Assembly: GCA_023441055.1 (NCBI GenBank) | Contig: JAEZQY010000029.1 | Span: forward strand, 1-64,000 | DNA from: Bacillota bacterium | GTDB lineage: Bacteria > Bacillota > Bacilli > Paenibacillales > UBA4045 | Direction: 5' to 3' | Length of the DNA stretch: 64,000 nucleotides | Shown: positions 24,724-32,516 of the stretch, in pieces | Position numbering within the stretch: the stretch's first letter is position 1 | Layout: each line of letters starts with the position of its first letter | The notes under the pieces: model-generated | Seen by the model: only the letters and a program-made list of their open reading frames with translations | Told to the model about the DNA's origin: nothing | Database searches by the model: none | Position numbers and translations under genes: made by a program

Positions 24724-26259
24724 TTATGGATTCAAACTTGCATGGATCTCCACAGCCGGCGCAATATACTGCTCCAGATTGTAGGTAGAGTACAGCGTGT
24801 CGACGAATGCATCGAACTCGGCGAGCGGACGCTTACCATAGATAAACTTTGTGAGCTCCTCCAATTCGTACTTGCGAATATCGTCGGCATTGAGCCCTTC
24901 AGGGATAGGGACCAGCTCGCTGAACGTATTCACCCGAGGCAATGCAGCCGCGAATTCAATAAATGGAATCTGGTTGACAAACTTTGTGCTCAGATATTCT
25001 CTCTCGTCGCGGCCGGTCAATTGATGATTGACGCTGTATCCGATATCCGAGATGGCAGGCAGCGTGACGATTTCGCCATTTTCTTTCTTGTAGTGCTCCC
25101 CTTCGATACCGTACATCACAAGCTCATGTCCAGGCCCTTCGGTGATATAGTCGAAGAACTCCAGGATCTTATTCAGCTTGTCAGGATCCTTCTCTACATT
25201 CTTGGAAATCGCATATCGTCCGGAAGTTGCGGTAATGTCGAAGAAGCCATGATACTTGCCCCCGGGACCTTCTAACGCATCCAGCTGTTCCCAAGAAGCA
25301 TTCGGATTGATTTCCTTGTACTGCTCAATGTACTTATCTCTTGCGATCGTAGCCCAGTTAAGATGGATTAGGCCGGCCTGACCGATGAACGCCTTCTCTT
25401 GATGCTTCAATCCCTTATTCGCTAAGAATTCCGGGTCAACCACCTGAAGATCGATCAGCTCCTTAATATAAGCGAGCGCTTCCTTCGTCTCCGTCAGCAC
25501 AGTGGAGTACACTGCCTTGCCATCCTTGCTCATGAAGTGCCCTGGTCCTGCAATGCCAAAGGCGCTGAATACCCAGTCGAACGTAGCGGGCGCATTCACA
25601 GGATCAATGGTCGTCAGTCCGATTCCGGTGAAGGCGTACGTGTCCGGTTTATTATTGCCGTCGGGATCGTCTTCTTTGAACGCTATTGCGATGTTCTTGA
25701 TGTCCTCAAGCGTCTTCGGACGCTCTAGGCCGAGCGTATCCAGCCAATCCTGGCGAACCCACAGTGTAGACATCGGTAAGTACGGACGCTTAGGTATCGC
25801 GTACAGCTTACCATTGATTCGACTGCGATCGAGATCTTCCTTAGAATAGCTCGCTTGAATTTGCGGCATCCTATCGAGATATTGCTCGATATCGAGCAGT
25901 AATCCCTGCTTCGTGTATTCATGCAGCTGATTCTTATCCACCTGGAATACGTCAGGCGCATTGCCGCCCGCCATACGGACGTTCAATTGCTGGGCATATT
26001 CCGTCGTGACGACATTGAACTCCATGTTCATATTCAAATCCTTGTTCAGCTGCTTCGTAATGACATCTTGCTCCGCTGGCACCATGTTCGAGCCTGAGAC
26101 GAAGACGGAGAATTTCACCGGAGCCTTCGGTTTGCTGCCCTCTGAAGTACCCTGCTGCTTGGTCGATGAACCTGTGTTGTTCGATCCTTGTGAGCAGCCG
26201 GCTAACACCACACTTATCACCATGACAAGCGCCAAACTAAACATAACCCACTTCTTCAT
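24724..26259 (-). CDS. Carbohydrate ABC transporter substrate-binding lipoprotein (LplA type)
   Basis: A 511-residue extracellular solute-binding protein. A lipoprotein signal peptide ends in the lipobox VVLAGCSQG with Cys22 as the lipidated residue; a Ser/Thr/Gln spacer follows and then the two-lobed family 1 fold (FSVFVSGSNMVPAEQD, APDVFQVDKNQLHEYTKQG, WVRQDWLDTLGLE, DKLNKILEFFDYITEGPG). GGGAG lies 7 nt before the ATG. It is the last gene of the permease-permease-binding protein operon, 40 bp after the second permease. Large binding proteins of this type usually take oligosaccharides such as those from pectin or other plant or algal polymers. A nearby sulfatase suggests a sulfated glycan, which is inference. 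Confidence 0.93.
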   Translation of the reverse strand: MKKWVMFSLALVMVISVVLAGCSQGSNNTGSSTKQQGTSEGSKPKAPVKFSVFVSGSNMVPAEQDVITKQLNKDLNMNMEFNVVTTEYAQQLNVRMAGGNAPDVFQVDKNQLHEYTKQGLLLDIEQYLDRMPQIQASYSKEDLDRSRINGKLYAIPKRPYLPMSTLWVRQDWLDTLGLERPKTLEDIKNIAIAFKEDDPDGNNKPDTYAFTGIGLTTIDPVNAPATFDWVFSAFGIAGPGHFMSKDGKAVYSTVLTETKEALAYIKELIDLQVVDPEFLANKGLKHQEKAFIGQAGLIHLNWATIARDKYIEQYKEINPNASWEQLDALEGPGGKYHGFFDITATSGRYAISKNVEKDPDKLNKILEFFDYITEGPGHELVMYGIEGEHYKKENGEIVTLPAISDIGYSVNHQLTGRDEREYLSTKFVNQIPFIEFAAALPRVNTFSELVPIPEGLNADDIRKYELEELTKFIYGKRPLAEFDAFVDTLYSTYNLEQYIAPAVEIHASLNP

Positions 26260-26299
26260 ACTACTTCTCCCTTCTGAACGCTCAATATTGTAATCTATG

Positions 26300-27160
26300 C
26301 TAACCCTTAATCGAACCTAGCAGCATGCCTTGTGTGAAGTACTTTTGGACAAAGGGGTAGACAACGATAATCGGAACAGCGGACAGGATGACGGCAGCCA
26401 TCTGCAACGATTCGGACGGCAGCACATCCTCCAGTTCCATGGAGGGCTTCATCGCGCTCTCCAGTATACTCCGCAGCAGCACCTGCAGCGGCTGCTTATT
26501 CGGATCATTGATGTACATGATCGCCTGGAAGAACTCATTCCAGTGACCGACTGCGTAGAACAACCCAACGGTAGCGATGACTGGCATCGACAGCGGGATA
26601 ACGATCTGCAGCAGGACACGCCATTCACCGGCGCCATCCATCTTGGCGGACTCCTCTAACGCCTCCGGCTGATTCTCGAAGAAGGTCTTAACTATGAGTA
26701 GATTAAAGGACCAGATTGCGGTCGGAATAATCATGGCCCATACGGAATCCATAAAGCCCGTTGCCTTGACAATCAGATAAGTCGGGATGATCCCGCCGTT
26801 GAACAGCATGGTGAAGGCGACCATGAACACGAATACGTTCCTTGCAGGCAGCCCCTTCTTGCTCAGCGGATACGCGAGCAGCGTGGTCAACACCAGATTG
26901 ATGAACGTTCCGACAACAGTGATGAATACCGTTATGCCAATCGCTTGGAAGAAGGTTGAATCGTTGATGAAGGATATATAAGCGTCTAGCGTGATGCTCC
27001 TCGGGATAATGATGAAGCCGCCATTCTTAAGCACTTCGCTGTACGGCGTCAGCGAGACGGATATGACATAGAGCAATGGGAAGATAATCATGACGGATAT
27101 GAGCAGCAAGATGGCATAAATGACAGACGAGAACAGACGATCGCGGAAACCCATTACCAT
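26300..27160 (-). CDS. Carbohydrate ABC transporter permease (YtcP/AraQ type)
   Basis: About 286 residues, counted from the ATG at 27160 with GGGGAG 5 nt upstream; an ATG at 27154 is also possible. Six transmembrane segments; the cytoplasmic EAA loop reads EALEESAKMDGAGEWRVLLQIVIPLS, here quoted only in part: EALEESAKMDGAGEW. The C-terminus AAVILSAVPIIVVYPF...YFTQGMLLGSIKG is typical of the YtcP subgroup. The gene overlaps the end of the upstream permease (ATGGTAATG junction). It pairs with that permease and needs a shared ATPase of the MsmX type, which is not in this window. Confidence 0.93.
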   Translation of the reverse strand: MVMGFRDRLFSSVIYAILLLISVMIIFPLLYVISVSLTPYSEVLKNGGFIIIPRSITLDAYISFINDSTFFQAIGITVFITVVGTFINLVLTTLLAYPLSKKGLPARNVFVFMVAFTMLFNGGIIPTYLIVKATGFMDSVWAMIIPTAIWSFNLLIVKTFFENQPEALEESAKMDGAGEWRVLLQIVIPLSMPVIATVGLFYAVGHWNEFFQAIMYINDPNKQPLQVLLRSILESAMKPSMELEDVLPSESLQMAAVILSAVPIIVVYPFVQKYFTQGMLLGSIKG

Positions 27161-28065
27161 ACATTCTCCCCCCACTTCTTCGCAATCTGATTCGCCGTGA
27201 TGACGAGAATTAAGCCAATTAATGATTTGAACAATCCTACGGCCGAGGCTAGACTGAAGTTGAATTGTTCAAGACCTGTGCGGAATACCCATGTATCCAG
27301 AATATCAGCGACCGCATACACCTGGATGTTATACATAATGTAAATTTGGTCAAAGCCAGCATCCATGATATGACCAAGCTTCAGAATCAGCATGAGGATG
27401 ATAACATTGCGGATGCCTGGCAAGGTGATATGCCATATCATGCGCAGCCTGCCAGCGCCATCCACCCGACCGGCCTCGTATAGGGTCGGATCAATTCCAG
27501 CGATTGCGGCCAAATAAATGATGGCGCTCCATCCAAGATCCTTCCAGATCTCCGTGCCAACAAGAATGCCACGGAAGTAATCCGTAGAAGTTAGGAAGGC
27601 TACCGATGAACCCGTCTGATCCTTGAGCCAGTGGTTGACGAGACCGCTTGTCTCGGATAAGAAGGCCAGTGTTATCCCGTATATAATGACCCAAGATAAA
27701 AAGTGCGGCATATAAGTGATCGTCTGCACGATTCGCTTGTAGGCCATATTACGCACTTCGTTCAGCATGATGGCTAAGATAACTCCGGGGAACAAACCGA
27801 AAATCAGCTTATAGAAGCTAATCAGAAACGTATTGACGAGCAGTTGCTCGAAGTAGGGCGACTTGTAGAAGAAGGCAAAGTGTTTATACCAAGGAGAAGC
27901 CCATGGGCTTCTCACTATCCCATCATTGATCATGTAGTCCTTAAACGCGATAAGCGCGCCGAACATCGGTGCGTACTTATAGATGATGTAGTAAAGCACA
28001 CCAGGAATCATCATGATATACAGCGTCCGAAATTTCCATAGGATTCTAGTTGATTTATGAACCAT
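27154..28065 (-). CDS. Carbohydrate ABC transporter permease (LplB type)
   Basis: A 303-residue integral membrane protein with six predicted helices. Recognisable LplB features are the N-terminal YIMMIPGVLYYIIYKYAPM, the IAFKDY segment, the EAA loop TLYEAGRVDGAGRLRMIWHI and the ending FQIAKKWGENVW-like NQIAKKWGENVW. GGAG and AGGA sites precede the ATG. It is the first gene of the importer operon, with a promoter and a candidate CcpA site just upstream (28109-28131). Together with the next permease it forms the channel of an oligosaccharide importer. Confidence 0.93.
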   Translation of the reverse strand: MVHKSTRILWKFRTLYIMMIPGVLYYIIYKYAPMFGALIAFKDYMINDGIVRSPWASPWYKHFAFFYKSPYFEQLLVNTFLISFYKLIFGLFPGVILAIMLNEVRNMAYKRIVQTITYMPHFLSWVIIYGITLAFLSETSGLVNHWLKDQTGSSVAFLTSTDYFRGILVGTEIWKDLGWSAIIYLAAIAGIDPTLYEAGRVDGAGRLRMIWHITLPGIRNVIILMLILKLGHIMDAGFDQIYIMYNIQVYAVADILDTWVFRTGLEQFNFSLASAVGLFKSLIGLILVITANQIAKKWGENVW

Positions 28066-28108
28066 AGTCCTGCTCCAATCTCTCTAGTCATGTTAGTTCG
28101 TTATCCTT

Positions 28109-28131
28109 ATAGTAAGGTGAAAGCGGTTTCG
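28109..28131 (-). promoter_or_regulatory. Candidate cre site overlapping the importer promoter
   Basis: The plus strand reads TGAAAGCGGTTTCG at 28118-28131, matching the CcpA cre consensus TGNAANCGNWNNCW except for the last base. A -10-like TACTAT lies at 28114-28109 on the minus strand, so the site covers the spacer and -35 area. Binding there would repress the importer when preferred sugars are present. The -35 itself is weak. Confidence 0.5.
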
Positions 28132-28177
28132 AAAATATACAGACAGCCATTGAAAATGTCAAAACATCAAAGATAAA

Positions 28178-28209
28178 AGCACCATCTGATCCGTTGATCA
28201 GATGGTGCT
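28178..28209 (-). terminator. Terminator of the sulfatase/YesN/YesM transcript
   Basis: A perfect 14-bp stem AGCACCATCTGATC/GATCAGATGGTGCT with a 4-nt loop is followed on the minus strand by TTTATCTTT. Its upstream arm includes the last codons and stop of the sensor kinase gene. It separates the regulator transcript from the importer promoter. Confidence 0.85.
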
Positions 28210-29952
28210 CTGTTGATACACAGGTATCAGGATACGAACCTGTGTCCCGCCCTTCTCCAGCGGTGTTATCGTCATCCCATAATCATCACCGAAGTGTAAT
28301 TGAATGCGCTCTTGCACATTGGATAACTCCATGCTGTTCAAGCTCTGCGATTGCTGTCGAGACTTCGCCGACCTGTGATCCAGCAGCTTGTTCACCCGCT
28401 CCATATCATCAATGCCCTGTCCGTTGTCTTCGACCGTGATGATCACGCCTTGGGGCGATACCGCGGATCGGATTAGGATCTGCCCATCTCCCTGATCGGA
28501 GATGCCGTGGAAGATGCTGTTCTCGACAATCGGCTGAAGCATTAGCTTCGGAACCAAGTACACATTCGTGTCAGGATCGATATCGAATATCACTTTGAAC
28601 TCATTGCCAACTCGAATCGTTTGGATCTGAATGTAAGCCTGTAAGCTGTTGATTTCCTCATATAGGGAAACCATCTCTTGCTTCTTATCTATGCTGTACT
28701 TCAACAATAAGATCAAGGATCGAATCGTTTCCTGAACTTCATTTAACTTCCCTTGCTTGGCCAGACTCCCGATGCAAGCCAGCGTGTTGTACAGAAAGTG
28801 CGGGCGGATCTGACTGAGCAGCATCTTGATCTCCATCTGCTTCTTCTTCTCTTCATTCATCTGCTGTTCATTCATCAGTTCACGAATTCGCCCCAGCATC
28901 TCCAAGAAGCGATGCGAGAGCTCTCCGATCTCGTCTGTTCGATTCAGCGGCTGCAATTGATCGTGAAACTTCTCGTTGCTGACCCATTTCATCTGCAGCA
29001 TTAGCTTACGGATTGGCAGTGTGAAGTGTCTGCTGATTAAGAAGCAAGCGACTAGCAGCAACGAGAACCAGATCAGTCCAATTCGAACATACGTGCCAAC
29101 TAGCGCATTGATGCTCTTGCGGTACACTTGATCATCGGTCAAGGAGATGACATACCAGCCCATATAGTTGTCGTTGCTCTTGACGGTCATCAGCTTGCTC
29201 GTTGAAGCTAATTCGGAGACACCGTTGTTCAGGCGGTTGACTCGTTCCAAGAACTCATCGGTCACCTTGATGGGCAGCCTGCCTCTCTCATACGGAATCA
29301 GGCTGCTTTCCGAATCGAAAGCAATGATCTGGCCGCTAGGCGAAGTAACAAGAAAACTCTGTCCCTCGCGTGATAGATATTTGTACAGCTGCTCGGTTAG
29401 CTTCGGCAAATTAACCTCGATTATTAAAGCACCCGATTGTCTGCTAGCCTCATCCCGAATAGGCATCACGAAGGCGAGTGTACGGTCGGTCATAATGGGG
29501 GAGTAGTAAGGCTCCGACCAGAAGAACTGGTTAAACTCCTGGGCTTGTTGCGAGAGCGCGCTGAGCATGGGGTGATCAATGACCGAGATCAAGGATGGTT
29601 TACTGCCTGTAATATGAGCATGATCCGCAGATACGTAATACATGACACTGGCGATCTGCAGATTCGTCTGCGCATAATCCTCCAATAATCTAGCAATCTG
29701 TTCGGGTCGATAGGAGATGAGGCTTTCATTGCGGGTGATGCTTAGAGACAGGTTGATCAAGGTCTGCGCATACAAATCGAGGAACTGGCTGGTCTGATCA
29801 ATAATCCGCACCATATCCTCCGACTTTTGCTGATATAGCACCTCTTGCGACTTCTTCAATCCATTGATCAACATGCCGGCATACAGAACTGCGCTAACCG
29901 CCGCGATCGCTGCAAACATCTTAATGAACATGTTCAATTTCAGTCTGGTCAC
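28198..29952 (-). CDS. YesM-type sensor histidine kinase
   Basis: A 584-residue membrane kinase starting at GTG 29952 with GGAG 8 nt upstream. Two transmembrane helices (about 9-29 and 282-302) flank a Cache-like extracellular sensor; a HAMP domain follows (HFTLPIRKLMLQMKW), then the His_kinase domain with the phospho-accepting His in LLSQIRPHFLYNTLACIG and the HATPase with PIVENSIFHGI and DNGQGID. This is the PHFLYN class that controls carbohydrate importers in Paenibacillus and Bacillus. The gene lies 16 bp after its YesN-type partner and just upstream of the importer genes, so sensing of an extracellular sugar is likely. Confidence 0.93.
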   Translation of the reverse strand: MTRLKLNMFIKMFAAIAAVSAVLYAGMLINGLKKSQEVLYQQKSEDMVRIIDQTSQFLDLYAQTLINLSLSITRNESLISYRPEQIARLLEDYAQTNLQIASVMYYVSADHAHITGSKPSLISVIDHPMLSALSQQAQEFNQFFWSEPYYSPIMTDRTLAFVMPIRDEASRQSGALIIEVNLPKLTEQLYKYLSREGQSFLVTSPSGQIIAFDSESSLIPYERGRLPIKVTDEFLERVNRLNNGVSELASTSKLMTVKSNDNYMGWYVISLTDDQVYRKSINALVGTYVRIGLIWFSLLLVACFLISRHFTLPIRKLMLQMKWVSNEKFHDQLQPLNRTDEIGELSHRFLEMLGRIRELMNEQQMNEEKKKQMEIKMLLSQIRPHFLYNTLACIGSLAKQGKLNEVQETIRSLILLLKYSIDKKQEMVSLYEEINSLQAYIQIQTIRVGNEFKVIFDIDPDTNVYLVPKLMLQPIVENSIFHGISDQGDGQILIRSAVSPQGVIITVEDNGQGIDDMERVNKLLDHRSAKSRQQSQSLNSMELSNVQERIQLHFGDDYGMTITPLEKGGTQVRILIPVYQQSTI

Positions 29953-29968
29953 CGGCCCATCTCCTGCA

Positions 29969-30712
29969 TCATCTGTAGTCTTTGGGATTCATACCGAAGT
30001 GCTTTGTGAACAATTCTGTGAAATAGCGATAGGTCGGAATACCGACTTGTTCCGCAACCTCGTACACCTTCAGATTCGTATGTCGAAGCAATACTGCAGC
30101 CTTCTCCAATCGCACCCTCTTCACATGCTCCTGGAAATACTCGCCCGTCTCCTTCTTGAACAGAATACCAAAATAATTAACGCTCAGCCCCGCCCGTCCT
30201 GCGATCTCAGCCATGGACAACGGCTCGTCGAGATGCTTATGCACATAAGTCAACGCTTGCTCAATCTCATATCTCCGTTCAGAAGCCTCCGCCTTCTCCG
30301 CTGGCGGAGAAGGCGGCACGTAATGGTCGTATTTCACTAGCTCCATTCTCGCCCTGTGCAGCGCCTCGAGAAGCTCGACATCGCGATACACGCCCTTAAG
30401 TAAATAGCCTACAGCTCCTAACGCGATGGCATCCTTGGCATAGTGAAACTCGCTGTGACAGGTCAGCAGTATAATCTGGGTGCGGGGGTTCATCTCTCTG
30501 ATCCGTCTGGTCAATTCAATCCCATTCATCTTCGGCATCACAATATCGGTGATGACAATGTCGGGAACCAGCTTTTGATAGGCTGCCAGCGCCTGCTCGC
30601 CATTGCGCGCGTCACCGACCCAGACGAAGGAATGCTCCGCATAGGGGAAAATTCGTAAATTCTCTCGCATCGGCAACTCATCGTCTACAATCATCACCTG
30701 CAGCCGTTTCAT
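29969..30712 (-). CDS. YesN-type response regulator with AraC DNA-binding domain
   Basis: A 247-residue regulator: receiver domain about 1-122 with D10-D11 and phospho-acceptor D56 in DIVITDIVMPKMNG, a short Pro-rich linker (YVPPSPPAEK), and an AraC/XylS double helix-turn-helix about 145-247 (MAEIAGRAGLSVNYFGILFKKETGEYF; quoted here in parts: SVNYFGILFKKETGEYF, TYRYFTELFTKHFG). YesN proteins often have a 250-residue spacer between these domains; here they are nearly adjacent. GAGG lies 9 nt before the ATG. Direct repeats near the sulfatase promoter (32334-32361) are candidate targets. Confidence 0.93.
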   Translation of the reverse strand: MKRLQVMIVDDELPMRENLRIFPYAEHSFVWVGDARNGEQALAAYQKLVPDIVITDIVMPKMNGIELTRRIREMNPRTQIILLTCHSEFHYAKDAIALGAVGYLLKGVYRDVELLEALHRARMELVKYDHYVPPSPPAEKAEASERRYEIEQALTYVHKHLDEPLSMAEIAGRAGLSVNYFGILFKKETGEYFQEHVKRVRLEKAAVLLRHTNLKVYEVAEQVGIPTYRYFTELFTKHFGMNPKDYR

Positions 30713-30810
30713 CTCCAGACACCTCAGTTCCCATTCGCTTCATGCCAAGCTTCCTTAATCTGACATACTTGCTACCATCATACCTCTTCCTTGCGTAGAT
30801 CGACAAGAAG

Positions 30811-32277
30811 CTATAGCTTTCTTCTCAAGCCGCCGTAGCGAATAGGTCCCCACCATGCCATGGGATTCATTGCTTTGATGCGCGACTCGTCCAGCTCCAC
30901 CTGCTCCATCTTCAAGCCTGTATCCGATTGTCCTGTCTCGTCAGCCAGTTCCTTGAACTGTTGCAACAGCATACATCGGCAAGTGGCTAGACGATCACCA
31001 TGCGCCGATTGGCCAGCCAAATTATCACATTCATTCGGATCTTGGCTCAGATCGAATAATTGCTCCTCGCCGTCTGCTACATAGTATAAGTACTTCCATC
31101 TGCCGTTCGTAGCCATATATAGGCCATGCAGGTCGTTGCGATAACCGAATACCCATCGCTCATTCCCGTCATTATTCAATAGGTCCATCACATTCATGCC
31201 GTCTCTGCCAGCCATATCTCCTTCATGCAGCGCACCTGCCAGTGTCAGCAATGTCGGATACAAATCAGCAAGAGTAACAGGAGTCTGGACGACTTGGCCG
31301 GGTTGCAGCTGATCTTGCATCGACTCCGGAAGACGCAGAATAAAAGGCACTCTCGCTGATGGATCATAGAAACAAGACTTATGAAATAAGCCGTGGTCTC
31401 CGAGCATCTCGCCATGATCAGACGCGAACACGATGATCGTATTATCCCATAAGCCTCTGTCCCGCAATGAACCAAACAATCTTCCCAGCTCGTAATCAAC
31501 ATGAGTGATCTGAGCATAGTAATGCTTGCGAATCGTCTGAATCGTCTGCGGATTGAGCAGATCAAGATTATAAAGCATTCGAGTATAAGCGAACCAAGCT
31601 GGCGTCTCCTCGTTAGCAGCCCAGTCCGCTATTACTGGAGACGGAATGGTCGTATCATCGTATAGACGCACAGCGGATTCCGGCGGGTCGAATGGCGGAT
31701 GCGGCGCTTCGAAGCTCGTCCACATGAAGAAGGGAGCCCGCGGATCACGCTGTTCAAGGAATTGAATGGATTCATCTACCGTCCAACGCGTATGGTAGAA
31801 TGCTTCAGGCACTGGACTGTAGGTCGGATAGACTTCGTTGCCCGCCACGCCATGTCCGCGATACCCCCCTGCATAAGGCGTTCCCTCCAGCCAGTTCACG
31901 TAGTCCTCCAGCACGATCCTCGTTCGTTCGAAGCCATACCTTGCGCGAGCAGGGTGGAAGTGCATCTTGCCTACAGCTTGCGTCTGATAGCCCGCGGAGG
32001 TTAGTCGTCCGGCAAGTGTCTTGTGATCCTCCTCCGGCATATCCATAAATTCATGTCCTGCCGCCCCATGGGTGTATGCGCACTTCCCCGTCATAATCGT
32101 CATCCTGGCAGGCACACATAACGGGCAATCCGTATAAGCCCGTTCGAAGCGAATGCCCTCTCGGGCCAGCTGGTCCAGATGAGGCGTCATTACCGGATGA
32201 CTGCTCTTCGCAACACTGAGGCAATCCCCTCTATGCTGATCGGTCGTAATCAGAACAATATTCGGCCTGCTTTGCAT
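30811..32277 (-). CDS. Sulfatase (arylsulfatase family, Cys type)
   Basis: A 488-residue enzyme counted from the ATG at 32277, which has AGGAGG 8 nt upstream; an extension of 8 codons lacks a site. Metal-binding D13 is in LITTDQHRGD, and the sulfatase signature CVPAR (C54-R58) supplies the cysteine that must be converted to formylglycine. The second metal site reads FASDHGEMLGDHGLFHK. No signal peptide is seen, so it likely acts in the cytoplasm on imported sulfated sugars. A formylglycine-generating or anaerobic maturing enzyme is not in the window. It is the first gene of the transcript with YesN and YesM and probably works with the importer downstream. The substrate (sulfated glycan, choline sulfate-like or other ester) is not fixed by the sequence. 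Confidence 0.92.
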   Translation of the reverse strand: MQSRPNIVLITTDQHRGDCLSVAKSSHPVMTPHLDQLAREGIRFERAYTDCPLCVPARMTIMTGKCAYTHGAAGHEFMDMPEEDHKTLAGRLTSAGYQTQAVGKMHFHPARARYGFERTRIVLEDYVNWLEGTPYAGGYRGHGVAGNEVYPTYSPVPEAFYHTRWTVDESIQFLEQRDPRAPFFMWTSFEAPHPPFDPPESAVRLYDDTTIPSPVIADWAANEETPAWFAYTRMLYNLDLLNPQTIQTIRKHYYAQITHVDYELGRLFGSLRDRGLWDNTIIVFASDHGEMLGDHGLFHKSCFYDPSARVPFILRLPESMQDQLQPGQVVQTPVTLADLYPTLLTLAGALHEGDMAGRDGMNVMDLLNNDGNERWVFGYRNDLHGLYMATNGRWKYLYYVADGEEQLFDLSQDPNECDNLAGQSAHGDRLATCRCMLLQQFKELADETGQSDTGLKMEQVELDESRIKAMNPMAWWGPIRYGGLRRKL

Positions 32278-32333
32278 GCTTATAACCTCCTGTTTTCGCA
32301 ATAATCGGTTGACTTACATGGCTAATCGCCGCT

Positions 32334-32417
32334 CATCATACCAAAGTATAGGATGATACCAACCCGAAAACTATACGGCCTGACTGGCATTTTGTCAGAA
32401 AATCAACGATGACAAAA
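32334..32417 (-). promoter_or_regulatory. Promoter region of the sulfatase gene with repeats
   Basis: A -10-like TATACT lies at 32350-32345 on the minus strand with no clear -35. It is flanked by direct repeats, CATCATACCA (32334-32343) and GATGATACCA (32352-32361) on the plus strand, 18 bp apart, as AraC-type regulators often prefer. Farther upstream a perfect 8-bp inverted repeat TTTTGTCA/TGACAAAA with a 12-nt spacer spans 32390-32417. Candidate operators only. Confidence 0.4.
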
Positions 32418-32516
32418 ATGGAAGAGCCTCAGAAGCTGCCACATGATAATGTGACCACTCCTGAAGCCCTCTAGGTTATTTCACACACCGTCCGATGTTC
32501 CCATGCGGCCATACAC

